Part shown: piece by piece, positions 21,557-34,320 of the stretch
Position numbering within the stretch: position 1 is the first letter of the stretch
Layout of the letters: every line of letters starts with the position of its first letter
Assembly: GCA_934045905.1 (NCBI GenBank)
Contig: OW203762.1
Span: forward strand, 10,755,647-10,819,646
Source of the DNA: Leuctra nigra
Lineage: Eukaryota > Arthropoda > Insecta > Plecoptera > Leuctridae
Length of the DNA: 64,000 nucleotides
Direction of reading: 5' to 3'
Program-made: the position numbers and the translations under genes
The notes under the pieces: generated by a model
The model's input: only the letters and a program-made list of their open reading frames with translations
Told to the model about the DNA's origin: nothing
Database searches by the model: none

Positions 21557-24500
21557 TTAAGTTCTTGCAAGTGCTCAGAACAGTCTTGCGCGTGTCCACA
21601 TGTGATTCTGGTATGAGCGAGGTCATCACACTCTCATCGACATTGCAATCTTCATCCATCTGCCAAAACAATCAGGTTAATACAGATTATGTCATAAGTA
21701 AAACATCGATATACTTAGAACATTATATAATATATCTGTTGATGATCTTACCATTGAAATGGCGACGAAAAGACACTTCAAGTAACACTGGAACAAAAAC
21801 AAATAGGTAAAGTAAGCGTTTTCACTGTTCGTTGTCTTGTATGCACTCACACAATCATCATTACTTATCGATCTGAAATTTTGCACATACACTAATGCCG
21901 AATGCGGACCAGCAAATGCATACCAGCGGAAACATGTACCTATTCCCACAAATAAGTGATACGTGATGGAGCCACTTCTGGCAAGATGGCTACTATTCGA
22001 GTAAATAAGGAACACGACTGACCTCTGGTGGATTCTTTGGTACTAGCCATAAGGGGAATAATGGAGGATATCACGGGGATATTCATATAAATAAACTAGG
22101 AAAACGCTCAGTGTAACGCGTTGATGAGCAAGCACAGAACATGCAACATCCCCATAGTAACGACGCACGACACGGCACAAGACGATTTTCTCTGCAATTT
22201 TTCAATCTCCATAATACTCTGGATGAATAACAGATCCATTGTGTCGTGAAGTCTTACCTACATACCTTCTCCAGAAATCTCTTGTGACATCCATACTAAA
22301 CTCGTAAAATTACAATTAATACTTGACTGATTGGGCTTACAATATGTAAAATTTTATATTAAGTTGGTCTTGATCACCATGCAAAATTTGAACATAATGT
22401 GAACATTTTTATTGTCGACCAATCAGAAGACATTATTTAAACATAAACCAATTAGAGGATTTGGCCTTCGTACTGCATCCGATTTTATGCGCTAGTTTAA
22501 AAATGCTTTCATTTAACTGTACATTGTGGATAGCTTGGCTGCTCTACAGGCCTTGCCTTGGAACAGAAGCTTAAAGAAGGCAGGGATGACAATTTAGTAT
22601 ACATTTTTCAAGATTATGGAATAAAATGATCTTAAAATGACAAATCTTTTGAAAATAACGACAGATTAGACTGCAAATTGGCAAAATTATCTAAAATGTT
22701 GGTACCAATGACCACGCGAAGTTTCAAGTTGATCGGTCAATCTGTTCTAGTTTAAATGTCAAAAATCACATGAAAAATTATTTTAAATTTGAACCAATAG
22801 GAGGATTTGGCTGAAACTTTTTATGATTGGGTACAATGTTGGTTGCAATGTTTTTGCAAAATTTCAAATTGATCGAAGCACCCAATCGAAAGATATTTTT
22901 TTTTAAATTTGAACCAATCACGGGAGCCCATTCAAAAACGATCCCAGGGACCGCATAGATTACGTTAGTATGTGTACATAATTTCAGATCGATTGCTTGA
23001 GCGGTTTGACCTGGGCAGTGCCGACAAAAAAAAACAAAAAAAAAAAACAAAAAAACACACAGAGAAAGTGCCATAAGAGTACCGTGGTGACGCTCGCTCC
23101 GCTCGCTCAATTATATTAAATTTACTTTAGTTGTTTGTTATGGCTGTAAAAATTAACTTGTAACTAAATTTAAACTTCAATTGTGTCTCCTTTTTCACTG
23201 CCGTATGGAAACACGAACTTCTACATAAAAAAGTGCATCGAAAAAGTGTCCTGCCAGAAGTGGCTCCATCACGTATCGCTTATTTGTTCGAATCAGGTCC
23301 ACATATTAATTTGTTTGTTTTTACATTTCGTGTTTCCATAAAGCAGTGAAAAAACAAAAAACCAATGAAATTGATATTTAGCTATAAATTTACTTTTTTG
23401 TCCATAACAAACAACTATATCAACTATTTGTATCTATATTTATGCAAATGCGCCCTTGATAGCAGCCGTTTACCTAGTGCCACAAAATCCACCAGAGGTC
23501 AGTTGTGTTCCTTATTTTCTCGAATAGCTTTTTTAAAAACAAATCCTCTGATTGGTTGCAAAGTGAAAATGACCCTTTGTCGTCCTCAATATGATATTTG
23601 CGTGGTCACAGTGACCAAAATTGACGGGCTTGGAATTAAAGAGCTCTTGATAATTTTTAAGTTTATTTTCAAATAAGGTTTAATTTGATTTATCGATATG
23701 TAATTGCGCCTCAACTTGATCATTTGCAAATGATGAGTTGCCTACAAAACTGGCTAACTTACTTCAGAGTGTATACACGACAATGGTAAGTTGCGGAAGT
23801 TGATTGAAAGAGTACAATTTAAGTACTCTCAATGAATGTTTTTTAAGTAATTCTAATAATTCAGATAATTCCGGCTTTTGAAATAAACACGACTGCGTTG
23901 TGAAGAATAGAACTCCGTTTACCTTGAGCTGCTCGTCGTTGACTAACTGTCCTCTCTCCGCTCTTGAGACAATGGCTGAAAACAGATTCCATGGAAGATT
24001 ATACCTTAGCGAAATGAAAAGGAGTTGTACAGGACATCACTCCTCAGAGGTGGTGGGAGGGGGGTGGATATGTACAGATACAGATATTTTAAAGCATTTT
24101 AAAGTTGATGTCGGGACCAAACATTTCGCTAGTCGATGACCATTATCAATGATACATTTTGCAGTCAGATCAAATTAGTACATGAGTTTTTTTGTTTTAG
24201 GACCTTATTTTTAGTAAGAAGATGATAGCTAGACCGATATTTAGCGAAATCAACTCATTTTGGAAAGTCCAAAAAAAATCGGGATGATACAATTAGTGGT
24301 AAAATTTAAAATTCACAGGAACCCCATCCAACTAAATAACCATTGAACATATAGAAAGCTGAAACTTGATTTTTTTGTCTGGGACTTAAAGTCGCACTGT
24401 TCTGCAGCGAGGCTAATGGCGACGGAAACTTGACATACGACACGAACATACGTGTCATACGTGTCTTGACATACGGAAACTTGATAGTACGAAGAGGTCG

Positions 24501-25146
24501 ACAAAGCGCTTTTTTGGAATTTTGTATTGCAATATTTCTAAAATGATATCGGTACGTACCGGATTTTTTTATATAAGAAATCCCTTCATTTTTGTAAGTT
24601 AGTGCCTGTGGCCAGTAGTAAATCAAGTTTTTGACAAAAATTATTCGTGTTTGTTTTCGCTTACCTATTCATAACGAAAAAAAATAGTCCAATTTGCAAG
24701 TCTCTAGACTCTAGAGTAATAATTGCGGTCGCTGAAGTTGCTCAAATGCAACAAGCACTATTTCGTAAAATAATTTCAGGAGGTGAAAAATGTCCAGTGG
24801 GTTGAAGAATCACTTTTAGAAATTGGAGAGTACATTTTCTTACTTTTGTATGCAATAGTTGGGCCAATTTCGTGTTTCATATTTTTTGTCATATTGTATT
24901 ATCATTGGAAAACCCTTGCACTTACATTGTGAAACCCCAGTTTCCTCCAGACATACATCGTGCAACATCTTATTGAGCTGCTTGTTCTTCTCTGCAGCCT
25001 GTGGAAATGAGATAGGTACATTGATTATGCACCCCGCAATACACAGAGGTACAACTGGTTGCGTTAAGCACTTTTGAGGCAATTACAAGTGACACTAGTA
25101 TGACAATGACACGGGACACCAAGTTAATCTCTGCTTTTTCGGTCAT
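21557..25146 (-). CDS. odorant-binding protein OBP1 (PBP/GOBP family), 3' exons not found
   Basis: Exons on the minus strand: 25072-25146 (signal peptide with VIVILVSLVIAS), 24926-24998 (KMLHDVCLEETGVSQ), 23923-23975 (RGQLVNDEQLK), 21752-21787 (CYLKCLFVAISM) and 21557-21659 (MDEDCNVDES...VLSTCK). Exon lengths 73, 53, 36 and 103 bp and all phases equal those of OBP2 at 34321-36647. Cysteines C1-C4 are present. The exons that should carry C5, C6 and the C terminus (65 and 18 bp in OBP2) are not recognisable down to the next gene. OBPs are secreted carriers of hydrophobic odorants in sensillar lymph. The first four codons lie in a MITE terminal repeat, and the first donor (GTGCTT) is weak. It may be a decaying copy. 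Confidence 0.75.
21940..23530. repeat. complex repeat block with inverted ends
   Basis: Sequences at 21955-22045 (TGATACGTGATGGAGCCACT; GACCTCTGGTGGATTCTTTGG) recur in inverse at 23250-23285 and 23485-23530. Between them is an AT-rich stretch, 22375-23110, that ends in GCTCGCTCCGCTCGCTC and recurs in inverse at 50790-51660. A segment with GTAACGCGTTGATGAGCAAG (22115) recurs inverted at 54840-54920. This is dispersed repeat DNA with no gene, inside the OBP1 intron. Confidence 0.6.
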
Positions 25147-25404
25147 GACCGAATGGCAGAGAGGCAGATATAAGATCACGTGACAACGTTCAGCCAATGA
25201 GAGAGCTGCTCTATACTCAGCTGTCGGCTTTTACTTGACAGTGTGACCCAATGAGTATTTGTATTTGTATTTGTATTTTTCAAATGATGTATTTGTCACA
25301 CTGTCAAGTAAAAGCAGAGAGCTGAGTGAATAGCAGCTCTATCATTGGCTGAACGTTGTCACGTGACCTTATACCTGCCTCTGCCATTCGGTCATGATCG
25401 AAAA
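25135..25404. mobile_element. MITE overlapping the OBP1 start codon
   Basis: The left arm from TTTTTCGGTCATGACCG (25135) and the right arm ending CGGTCATGATCGAAAAA are inverted over about 115 bp (shared CACGTGACAACGTTCAGCCA and TTTTACTTGACAGTGTGA). The left 12 bp, read on the minus strand, are the OBP1 codons ATGACCGAAAAA. Confidence 0.85.
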
Positions 25405-25575
25405 ATCAGTGATTTTTAGATTTTTTTAGATTTTAGATATCACAAGATATTTGACACTTATCTTGTAACTACGCTTCACGACAAATAATTACGTGTTGTT
25501 CAGGTTTCAACAAAATTACAACAAGGAATGTCAATTTTCTATAGTGCGGGATACTTTTTGGTAAATATTAGTTAG

Positions 25576-25692
25576 ATACACTTGGCTAAAGTAAAAAACG
25601 GTAATCCAAAGAAACAGATTGGCTGATAAAGATTTGATTGCGTCATCCGATGAAACCAAGACTAATGCGTCATCAACTCTAGGTAGAAGGTG
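25576..25692. repeat. truncated relative of the TACACTCGGCCAAAC MITE
   Basis: TACACTTGGCTAAAG, GATTGGCTGATAAAGATTTG, GATTGCGTCATC and a CTCTAGGTAGAAGGTGAGC stretch follow the order of one end of the MITE at 20582, read from its right terminus. The other end is missing. Confidence 0.45.
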
Positions 25693-26065
25693 AGCTCTGA
25701 TTCCATTGATATTCTAGCGCGACGGGGCAAGCGCCTCCACTTGAAACTTATGGCTCTAATCTCTGTTTTTGTCGGTATGTCTGTTCTTTTCGCATTACAG
25801 GTCAAACGAAGTAACGGATGTCGATTAAAAAAAAAAACATTACTATCTTGATTCGTGACCTAATGATTTCTAGCAAGATCGATCCATTGGTTTCGTCGGA
25901 AAATTGAATTATGTAGCAGGTAGGTATTGTTGCAACGAAATCCTGCAAATGATAGCTGAATTGAAAAGCAGTATAATGACCTAATATTGAATCGTGGTTG
26001 CTCGTTTCGGTGCTCGCTTATCGACGCGTTACACTGTGCGTTTGCCTAGTGCGTGAACAAACATA

Positions 26066-26107
26066 CAGACAGACCGACATACAGACAGACAGACAGACAG
26101 ACAGACA
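26066..26107 (+). repeat. (ACAG)n microsatellite
   Basis: A run of CAGA/ACAG tetramers, slightly interrupted at the left (CCGACATACAGACAG). It has no coding meaning. Confidence 0.9.
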
Positions 26108-26418
26108 TGCATATAGAAAAAGATGCATTCGAGCCGTAAGTTTCAAGTGGAGACGCTCGCTCCGCTCACCTGACCAGTTGTAGCCAATCGTAATCGTTTC
26201 ATAAATACCGCTTTTACTTTGGCCAAGTGGGCGTATCTCTCATTTTCATCTTTCAAATAGTCATATCTGAATGATATTAACACATATGGTAAAAAATTAT
26301 GAAGATCTGAGACCCAAGTGATCGCGCCGTACCTTACATTTTATACGACAAAATATCCACCTTTCACTGTGGAAGTGTTTCTTGTACAATTGCAAGATGT
26401 AAACTTGTTGTAACAAAC

Positions 26419-26493
26419 CTCATCCGCAGGGCTCTTCCCACGCTCAACATCCAATGTGTCGGTGGAGTCGGTGGACGCTTTTATCGACGGCAT
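26419..26493 (-). CDS. candidate first coding exon, gene unknown
   Basis: A 25-codon open stretch beginning MPSIKASTDSTDTLDVERG ends at GATGAG followed by a GTTTGT donor. It has no signal peptide. It could be the first exon of a minus-strand gene, perhaps the one whose 3' exons lie at 17990-18665, but nothing in the sequence proves the link. Confidence 0.3.
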
Positions 26494-26606
26494 CTTAGCA
26501 CGTATCCGCATTCCGCCATGCATCTACAAAATATCAAGCCCCTCTCTCAAATAGCGATACTTGAAGAGCAGTTTTAAGGAGGGACTATAGCGATGTAACC
26601 ATATTA

Positions 26607-27303
26607 GGGGAGCAAATGTTATTCCGCTCGTTTAGAGTGCCGAAATTGATGTTTTCATAATTATCGATTGCTTACATCATTCTTAATATTACCTGACGTG
26701 CCTTCAATTTTTTGGTGGCCATCTTGGAAAATGTGGCGGAAAACGAGCGGAAAACATAAATTTTACAAAGTATTTAATTGTTAGTAGAGGAAAGGTTGAA
26801 AAATTATGTAATAATTCACTAAACCTAACTTAAATATGAAAACGTGCAAAAAAAAACGCAAAAAAAATATTAAAAAAAAAAAAATTTAAAAAAGCTTTAA
26901 TTTTTTTTTATATTGCATATTGTTCGCAATGAAATTGTCTACAAATTTTAATTCCACATATTTTAGTCTAAGTCCACGCGTTTCATAATAAATTGAGAGC
27001 AAAAAAACACAGAAACGTGATTGGTCAATTCCAACAATGAAAAATTAAAATTCGTTCAGGGCGTATTTTTTTTTCAAGTCCCCATAATTGAATTAGTTTA
27101 AGTTAATTATTTCATAATTTTTCAACCTTTTCTCTACCATCAATTAAATACTTTGTAAAATGTACGTTTTCCGCCATATTTTCCAAGATGGCCACCAAAA
27201 AAATTGAAGGCACGTCAGGTAATATTAAGAATGATGTAAACAATCGATAAGTATGAAAAAATCAATTTCGGCACGTCAATCGAGCGGAAAGCATTTTTTC
27301 TAC
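26607..27303. mobile_element. foldback element with arms of about 220 bp
   Basis: The left arm (GAGCAAATGTTATTCCGCTCG, CCGAAATTGAT, TGACGTGCCTTCAATTTTTT, GGTGGCCATCTTGGAAAAT, TTACAAAGTATTTAATTG) returns inverted in the same order at 27110-27303. The centre is poly-A rich. No coding capacity. Confidence 0.85.
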
Positions 27304-27663
27304 ACTTGAACCTACACTACCACGGTCGTCTGTAAATTTCCACAAATTTGCAAAGAAATTCGAATTTCTAAGAGGCCGGTTCGCGTCTTTCCATACCCTA
27401 ATCGAGCCCAACTCATTGATTTGAAAATTTGCATTTTACTCGCATTTAACGCCGAATCTATTTGGTATAACCAAACATTCTAACACTCCCATTCATAATG
27501 AAGCAGCTCAGTGAGGTGTCTCCGCAATATTGGAGGTTTTACTCACGTAAATGTTGACAGTTTGGAAGTAAAGAACATTGTTCAGAAAGTAGATTTAAAC
27601 ACTTTATAAGGAGATAGAAATTTCTGGGGAACAAAATTCGGACACGAGACAAAAATGCATTTG

Positions 27664-28870
27664 ATCTAGTGGAGCGGTCGCTCCACCCAGCCAAGTCGTA
27701 CCGTACACTCACACTCACTCAACATACCGTAAATGACTAATAAACTGAGGAGCAGACCAACCACTTTTACTGTAAGCAACAACATGGCATTTTCGGCCTA
27801 CTGGATCTTAAAATTGGAAAATCTCACATTGTTGCGATATATCTTAATTTCGAGCTATGGCCCACCCCACTACATATACCAAATTAGGGAACAATATGTT
27901 ATGCCGTTTGCGAGCTAGAGGGCCGAGAAAACAGTGAAATTACATCACTTTCTGATTCTGATGATATCAGGAAACGTTGCTATCACCGCCACAGCCTAAA
28001 CGGCTAAACCGATCGACCTGAAACTTTTACCACATATGCACTTTTGGCGTCTGATGATACCTTGCCTCTTGTGATTTTTTGTGCCGCCATTTTTAAACCG
28101 GAAGTGACGTCATAACTCAAAAACGTCTGGACCGATTAGAACGAAATTAGCGCCATTCGATTTAGATGGTCATCTATATGAAGTATCAATAAAAAAAATA
28201 TTATTTTCTTATTTTCTAAACCGGAAGTGACGTCATAAATACGCAATATTTAACTTATTTCAACAAATTATACTTAAAATACGTACATAATTAACTTACA
28301 TTGTAACATAGACAATACAATTTGTATATTCAAGGTAGCAGTGTTCTCGGCCGCCATTCCTGAAACCGGAAGTGACGTCATATATCTAAAACGCCTGTAC
28401 CGATTGCAACTGAACTAGCTCCTGCGTATTCATTCTGCTATTTATTTGAAAAATCAATTGTGAAAAATGAATAAATAAATTAATGGTACCGGAAATGGCG
28501 GCAGGAACCACTAAATGAAACCGGAAGTGACGTCATATATTACAAACGGCATGACCGATTTTACGGAAATATAGGGATTAGGAATTCAGATGGTCGTTCA
28601 TGAAGGTATCAACTAGATAAAACTAGATTGTTTTCTTATTACCTATACCGGAATTCGGCCGCTATGTCAAAACCGGAAGTGACGTCATGTATCGAAAACG
28701 GCTGGATCGATTATAACGAAACTTAATCTATTCTTCTTGGATAATCATTGTCATCTTATACCAAACGCAACTTTTCATAGTAACCAAATCGGTTGAGGCG
28801 TATTTTTTTAAAGAAATTAGTCCCTGCTCGGACATGTGCTACAAGCTGTATGTATAAACTAACAAAAGAA
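27664..28870 (+). repeat. repeat with ETS/CRE-like composite motifs, copy 1
   Basis: The left end carries the palindrome GGAGCGGTCGCTCC followed by ACCCAGCCAAGTCGTA. The body contains CCGGAAGTGACGTCA five times, at about 28098, 28221, 28366, 28521 and 28673 (spacing 123-155 bp), most followed by AAACGGCTGGACCGATT-like text. Related copies are at 40984, 42666 and, inverted, 55450-56887. No intact gene. Confidence 0.85.
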
Positions 28871-29246
28871 GTGATATCCCAGAAAAAACTTCGTGTAAAA
28901 ATACCAGCCAAGTCTCTTTAACTATAAAAAAAAATAGAAGAAATCTAAAAATTCAGCACTGAAAAGGAGTGATATCAAAAAAGGAGCCAAGTCAACGAAT
29001 TTTCCAAATTTTAATCGTACCATTGAAATAAAAATATCAACCCCCGAGAAATACTTAAAAAAAGGACTTGGCGCATCGTTTTTTTAAAGACATTTTTCTA
29101 TTCTTAAGCTTAAGCCACTCACATACTACGTAGTTCAGAAATGCCTAGAAAAATTGGGACAAAACTTTCAAATTAAATATTGAACATTCTGTAAAATATT
29201 TTAAATTTAAATATAAGTACGCAAAGAAACATAGCATTGTCTTAAG

Positions 29247-29735
29247 CCTGATGCACAATTGAATTAAGGTTTATGGTTTAGTGTTTAGTGTTTAGTGTTT
29301 AGTGTTTAAGAGAAATGAAAGGTGCTGTTATTACGTTACCATGCACAACTGTCATAAGCGTTATAAGGTTTAGTGTTTAAGGTTTAAGCTGAAATAAGAA
29401 ATCAACAAAATCCATTTCTTATTGCAAAACACTATTTCACCTTATGACGAACCAATCAGAAGAGAGCAGAGTAAATGTCAATGTCAAATTCGTACGGGAA
29501 AATGAAAAGTCGTCTGAATTAATGTCATTGGAAGCATTTTAATTTGATATTTGTGCCTAATCTTGCTCATATAATTGTTTCCATATCATTTTTCGATCAA
29601 TTATTTAATTTTATCACGTGGTGAAATAACCTCGTGAAATAAGCAGTTGTGCACTGGACTCTGTTATAACATCTTAAACACTAATCACTAAACATTAAAC
29701 CATAAACCTTAATTCAATTGTGCATCAGCCTTTAC
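29247..29735. mobile_element. MITE with CTGATGCACAATTGAATTAA ends
   Basis: CTGATGCACAATTGAATTAAGG at the left is inverted at the right (CCTTAATTCAATTGTGCATC). Both sub-termini are rich in TTTAGTG/CACTAAA repeats. It sits between the arms of the hairpin 28880/30480 and so post-dates it. Confidence 0.85.
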
Positions 29736-29936
29736 AAGCAATAAATACAGAACAGTTGTGTTTGTGATTGGTAGGTACCTATAGTTTTGTGGGTACATCA
29801 ACATACCTACTACAGCATTATACTTGGAACCTTCTCGCCGTGTAATTAATTGCTATTAATTAACATTTTATACCAAAAAAATTCATAAATTACATAACGT
29901 ATTACTTTAGATAAAAATCTAGTCAGTAATTATTTG

Positions 29937-30065
29937 AGCAGCATGGCTCAGTGCACTAGTCACTTATACAAATCTCATTGACGGCCTTCTTGTAATGAGC
30001 GCTTTCGCTATTTCCCTCAGTCACGATATTGAGAAGTATGATTGATTAATATGACCCTAGAAATA
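29937..30065 (+). repeat. SINE-like fragment
   Basis: CATGGCTCAGTGCACTAGTCAC resembles a Pol III box A, and TTTCCCTCAGTCACG matches the body motif of the SINEs at 85-330 and 33770-34035. The edges are approximate. Confidence 0.35.
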
Positions 30066-31399
30066 GTGGCAATAACGAATAGACTAGGCCGCTTCCGTTT
30101 ATTCGTTATTCGTTTATCCGTTTATTTCCTCTGAATATTGACAAAATACCAAAACTGCCAGTAGGTAAGAGTACTAGTTATATTAAAACGTAGTATGATT
30201 CGTCGATAATGAATGTGATATACTCAGGAAAATATACTTGTAGAGTTCTTCCTATACTTTTAGGATAGAAAAGTGTCTTTAAAAAAACGATGCGCCAAGT
30301 CCTTTTTTTAAGTATTTCTCGGGGGTTGATATTTTTATTTCAATGGTACGATTAAAATTTGGAAAATTCGTTGACTTGGCTCCTTTTTTGATATCACTCC
30401 TTTTCAGTGCTGAATTTTTAGATTTCTTCTATTTTTTTTTATAGTTAAAGAGACTTGGCTGGTATTTTTACACGGAGTGTTTTTTCTGGGTTATAAGCAA
30501 GGCGAAACAAAATGAGCAGAAGTGGTTGGGTTTAATCAATAATTATAATAATCATGAAAATTAAATTATGACCAATATTTCAGGTCAACCCCATAGCTGC
30601 CTACGCAAAAGTACCATCTACTTTTGAACTTCGTATTAATACCAACGAATGTTTTGATCAGAATAGATTCTCTAATATTGTCAGCTAGGTTTATTGTAGG
30701 TCCAATATACCAATTTAAGATGGTTGCTAATAAGTGTTTTTGTGTTACAAAACAGGTACCAGGTGTTTAGGTGTTTAGGTAACTATACCTAAGGTACTAA
30801 GAATATACAGTAGGAAGTCATTTGAAGGACGACATAACATAATTTGAATTGCTAGAAAATATTTAGTTCAGTTCTTTAGTCTCTAAACAGTTGTATTGAG
30901 TTGGGCTCGATTAGGGTATGGAAAGACGCGGCCGGGCGTACCATGGAAACACAATTTCACATGTAAAACTGCACTTTTCAGAAAAACCTAAAAATAAAGC
31001 AGTAAAACCCTAATATCTCGGTAAAACATCCATGAAGGTGGGTATACATTTAAAACTGTTAGAATAAAATTCTTCATAATACACGCTATATAGTATAATA
31101 TTTTAGTATTATAGTCTCTTTTTCAAAAAAATAAAAAATAAAAAAATGAGGATCGGGAAAGCAGATTTTTTAAAAATATCAGCATGACTTCATCCGTATT
31201 GTCTCACTGAGAGAAAAACTGTACCTAACTTTGAAGTGATGTCTCGAAAATTAGTTCGCGTTGACCACTTTTTCTTGCCATGATGCAGAACATAAGAATC
31301 TATTTATACTCCGAGCTTGAACGGTTTCATGACTAAGAGTGAAATTCGGAGATCCCTCAACAATAAAATAGAGGGCATGTCTAAAAATGGACATCTGGC

Positions 31400-31960
31400 C
31401 TCATGCTCAAAAGCATCGATGCATTTATCGATTATTTCCACTGGATTATGTCCATCAGATTATTGAGCGAGCGTGTACTTTTGGCTCATTTGGCACGGGC
31501 CTCTGTTTTTTTTGTGTGTGTTTTTCTGTTACTGAGGATATATAGATCAGAGTTTTTCTTCGATCGAGCTGAAATTTTGCACACGTGTTCGGACTTTCTC
31601 TGGGCGTTGCAGACCCAATTTTTTGGAAATCCATTCATTGGTTAAAATTTAAATAAACATCTCCTGATAGGTTGAAAAATGAAAATGGTCTTCGATATAT
31701 CTGATCAAACTCATATTTTGGCTATACAGGTCAGATTTTTTCTTCGATCGAGCTGAAATTTTGCACAAATAGACAACCCTTTCTGTTTGCAGACACTAAT
31801 TTTTTTGAAATCCATTCATTGGTTAAAATTTAAATAAACATCTCCTGATAGGTTGTAAAATGAAAATGGTCTTCGATAAATGTGATCAAACTTATATTTT
31901 GCATGGTCAGTTAGACCAACATTGTCTCTTATTTTACAATTTTTCATCCTAAACTTATGA
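31400..31960 (+). repeat. dispersed AT-rich repeat related to 50790-51660
   Basis: GGCACGGGCCTCTGTTTTTT and CGATCGAGCTGAAATTTTGCACAC are shared with 50820-50935. Internally GATCGAGCTGAAATTTTGCAC and CTCCTGATAGGTTG each occur twice (about 31563/31748 and 31663/31846), a local duplication of about 185 bp. No gene seen. Confidence 0.55.
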
Positions 31961-33769
31961 AATTATAAATGACTTGCGTGAAAGAATTTAAAAATCCTAC
32001 ATTTCTTTTCATTTAAAAGTTTTTCCTCAACAATGGAAATATGCACATTGTTGCGAAATCGGGAAAGTTGACCCAAAGATCGAATGAACGGTTTCAGTGC
32101 TATACATTGTTATGAAAAAGTACAAGGCCACTCGCGTTTAATCCAGTAGGTATAGCTTCCCAGAAATACGGCACTAAATCAGCACTAATCAGCACTAATC
32201 AACACTGTCAATCAACTCTCCACTTTTTCGATCACGAGCGAATAACAGTGAGTCAAATAAGGTTACGAGACAGCTGCCAGCCAATGAGAGGTCTACCTAC
32301 GCTCCACTCGTTACTCTCACAGTTGACAGTGAGTTTATTTTATTAGTTCTCTTTTGTTTCATAGTTTATTTAGCAATGTTACACATTAAGGATTTATATT
32401 TTAGAGAAAATCTTATGCTAGAGAATTTCTTTATGGTAGAGAATTTCGGTTTACAGTTTTTGCACATAACGGCTCAAACAAGTTCTGGAAAAATCTTCTT
32501 CACCTGATAAAATGTCCCTTAAATATATCCTGCCCCACCTATTTGTTAATTTTGGGACTGTGCCCTGAGTCCACAAATTTGAAGTAGTAACCAAATAATG
32601 CGAAACAACACTGTAATAATTACCTGAACAGAAGCAAATAGTAATAACACTACGCACAAGTTTCGGTCCACCATTTCAAAAGACACATTTGTAGTTCTAT
32701 TGGAGCCTGAACTCGGCGTCGGACAGTCGATGATAGATATTAGACTGTCATTGACAGTCGAGCGCTTCAACTGAGACTAATTTCACTTTGATAGTCGGGC
32801 ATTTTCCTGAATCAAATGACAGCCCGCCTCCGGATGTGTCTAATGATTGTCATTATTGGGCTATTTTGCACAAGAGTCTCGTCTAGCGTCATATTTTTTT
32901 ACGTATGACAATAGAAGCGTTAGGGAAATTCCTTTTTAGAACGAAGTTTTTAGAAGTTCAAGCTCATAGAAAAACGACATTTAAAAAAAATTAAAAGTTG
33001 GAAAAAAGTTGCGATGCAAATAAAATACCTTAACTCAAGCGAGAAAAAAGTTTTTTTTAACAGTGTCGGAGAATTATTATAGTTTACATTTCAAGAAATT
33101 TCGCGGTATTTCTCACTCTAACACTACTTTGGACGTCGTGGGGTGGGGGTATAGGTCTAGTCTCCAAGCCGAGATCCTTTCCTTACACTTATATATTCTT
33201 CAGAAAGGTATGGAATTTCCTATACCCTATATTGTGAAAACCCCTACAAATACGAGAGGTGGGGCCAATAACTCCTTGCCCTTCACCAAAATAATAAATA
33301 AAATAATATAATTCAAAGAAATTTTAATAGATATTGAGTCACTTACATAAGAACATAAGACATAATACAATCGCAAAAACGGTGACATATAATTTTGCAA
33401 AGAGAACCCTGATATTGACATGTTCGACAAGTATAAGAGGAAATGGTTACGTTTACATTCGTTGGGTATACTGACTTTGATGTGCTTATTTGTTATGTTT
33501 ATTGATTTTATATTAAAATGGTTTTACAATCTTCTATTCCTCCAAATATATAATTTCTTCATGCAATTAAACAGATACTTTAACATATCAATCCCATTAT
33601 GAGTATTCTTAAATTAATATTTTCTTTAGAACTTATACCGTTTGTTAGGTTTGTTCATTTTAGAAATGATCGGGACATATTTTTCTACACAATAGGTATA
33701 CAAATACACTTCCAATAGAATTTAATCTATACTTAATCTTCTTAATCTATATAAACTCCGAGGTAAATA

Positions 33770-34035
33770 CATAGGACAGCCTCGCACTGTTCTTCAACTA
33801 GGCTAGTGGGGCCGGATGAAAGATTATGATGAGAGGTGTACGGAGGGAGGAAGCGGTAGTGGCATATAAGTAAGGAATCTCCCTTAGACTAGAGAGACTA
33901 GAGATAGTTTGGCTTTCTACCTCACCCTTTCGACTGAGGGAATCCCCAATAAACCTCAGTCAGGTAGGTCGGCAGCGGGAATCGAACCAGAGTCCAGAGT
34001 GCTACTACCTGTGCCAAATTGCTTCGGTGCATCAA
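33770..34035 (-). repeat. tRNA-derived SINE-like repeat, reverse orientation
   Basis: On the minus strand CTCTGGTTCGATTCCCGCTGCC (box B) is followed by GGGATTCCCTCAGTCG, the arrangement seen at 85-330. It lies just beyond the 3' end of OBP2. Confidence 0.6.
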
Positions 34036-34320
34036 TATAAAATTAGGGTACAGTACCGGTACAATAAAAAGAAACATGATGTTGGATTATAGGAATGTCG
34101 AGATAATAGGTAAATAAAACGCAGATTGGGTACACAGTATTTACACTTCTTTGTTTATTTCAAAGAGAAATGATATGCGTGCAAAGAAACGTGAAATGCT
34201 GTATGATTGAGACACATTAATAAGTACCTAGTGTAGTCAAAACCTCTCTAGAAAATGCGTGGAGACTTGTAAAATGGCTGCGTTGACATTTCATCGACCT
34301 GCAGGGGACTCGCTCATATT

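Larger units (their letters stand above)
27382..30930. repeat. 3.5-kb composite block between perfect 33-bp inverted repeats
   Basis: 27382-27414 and 30898-30930 are exact reverse complements over 33 bp (begins CGCGTCTTTCCATACCCTAA). Inside lie the ETS/CRE-motif repeat (27664-28850), the two arms of a long hairpin (28880-29095, 30283-30480) and, between those arms, a MITE and a SINE-like stretch. It looks like one element colonised by others. Confidence 0.7.

Noticed and set aside
24306..24626. 106-codon minus-strand ORF in the OBP1 intron
   Set aside because: No conserved motif, no splice partners and low-complexity composition; nothing supports a gene.
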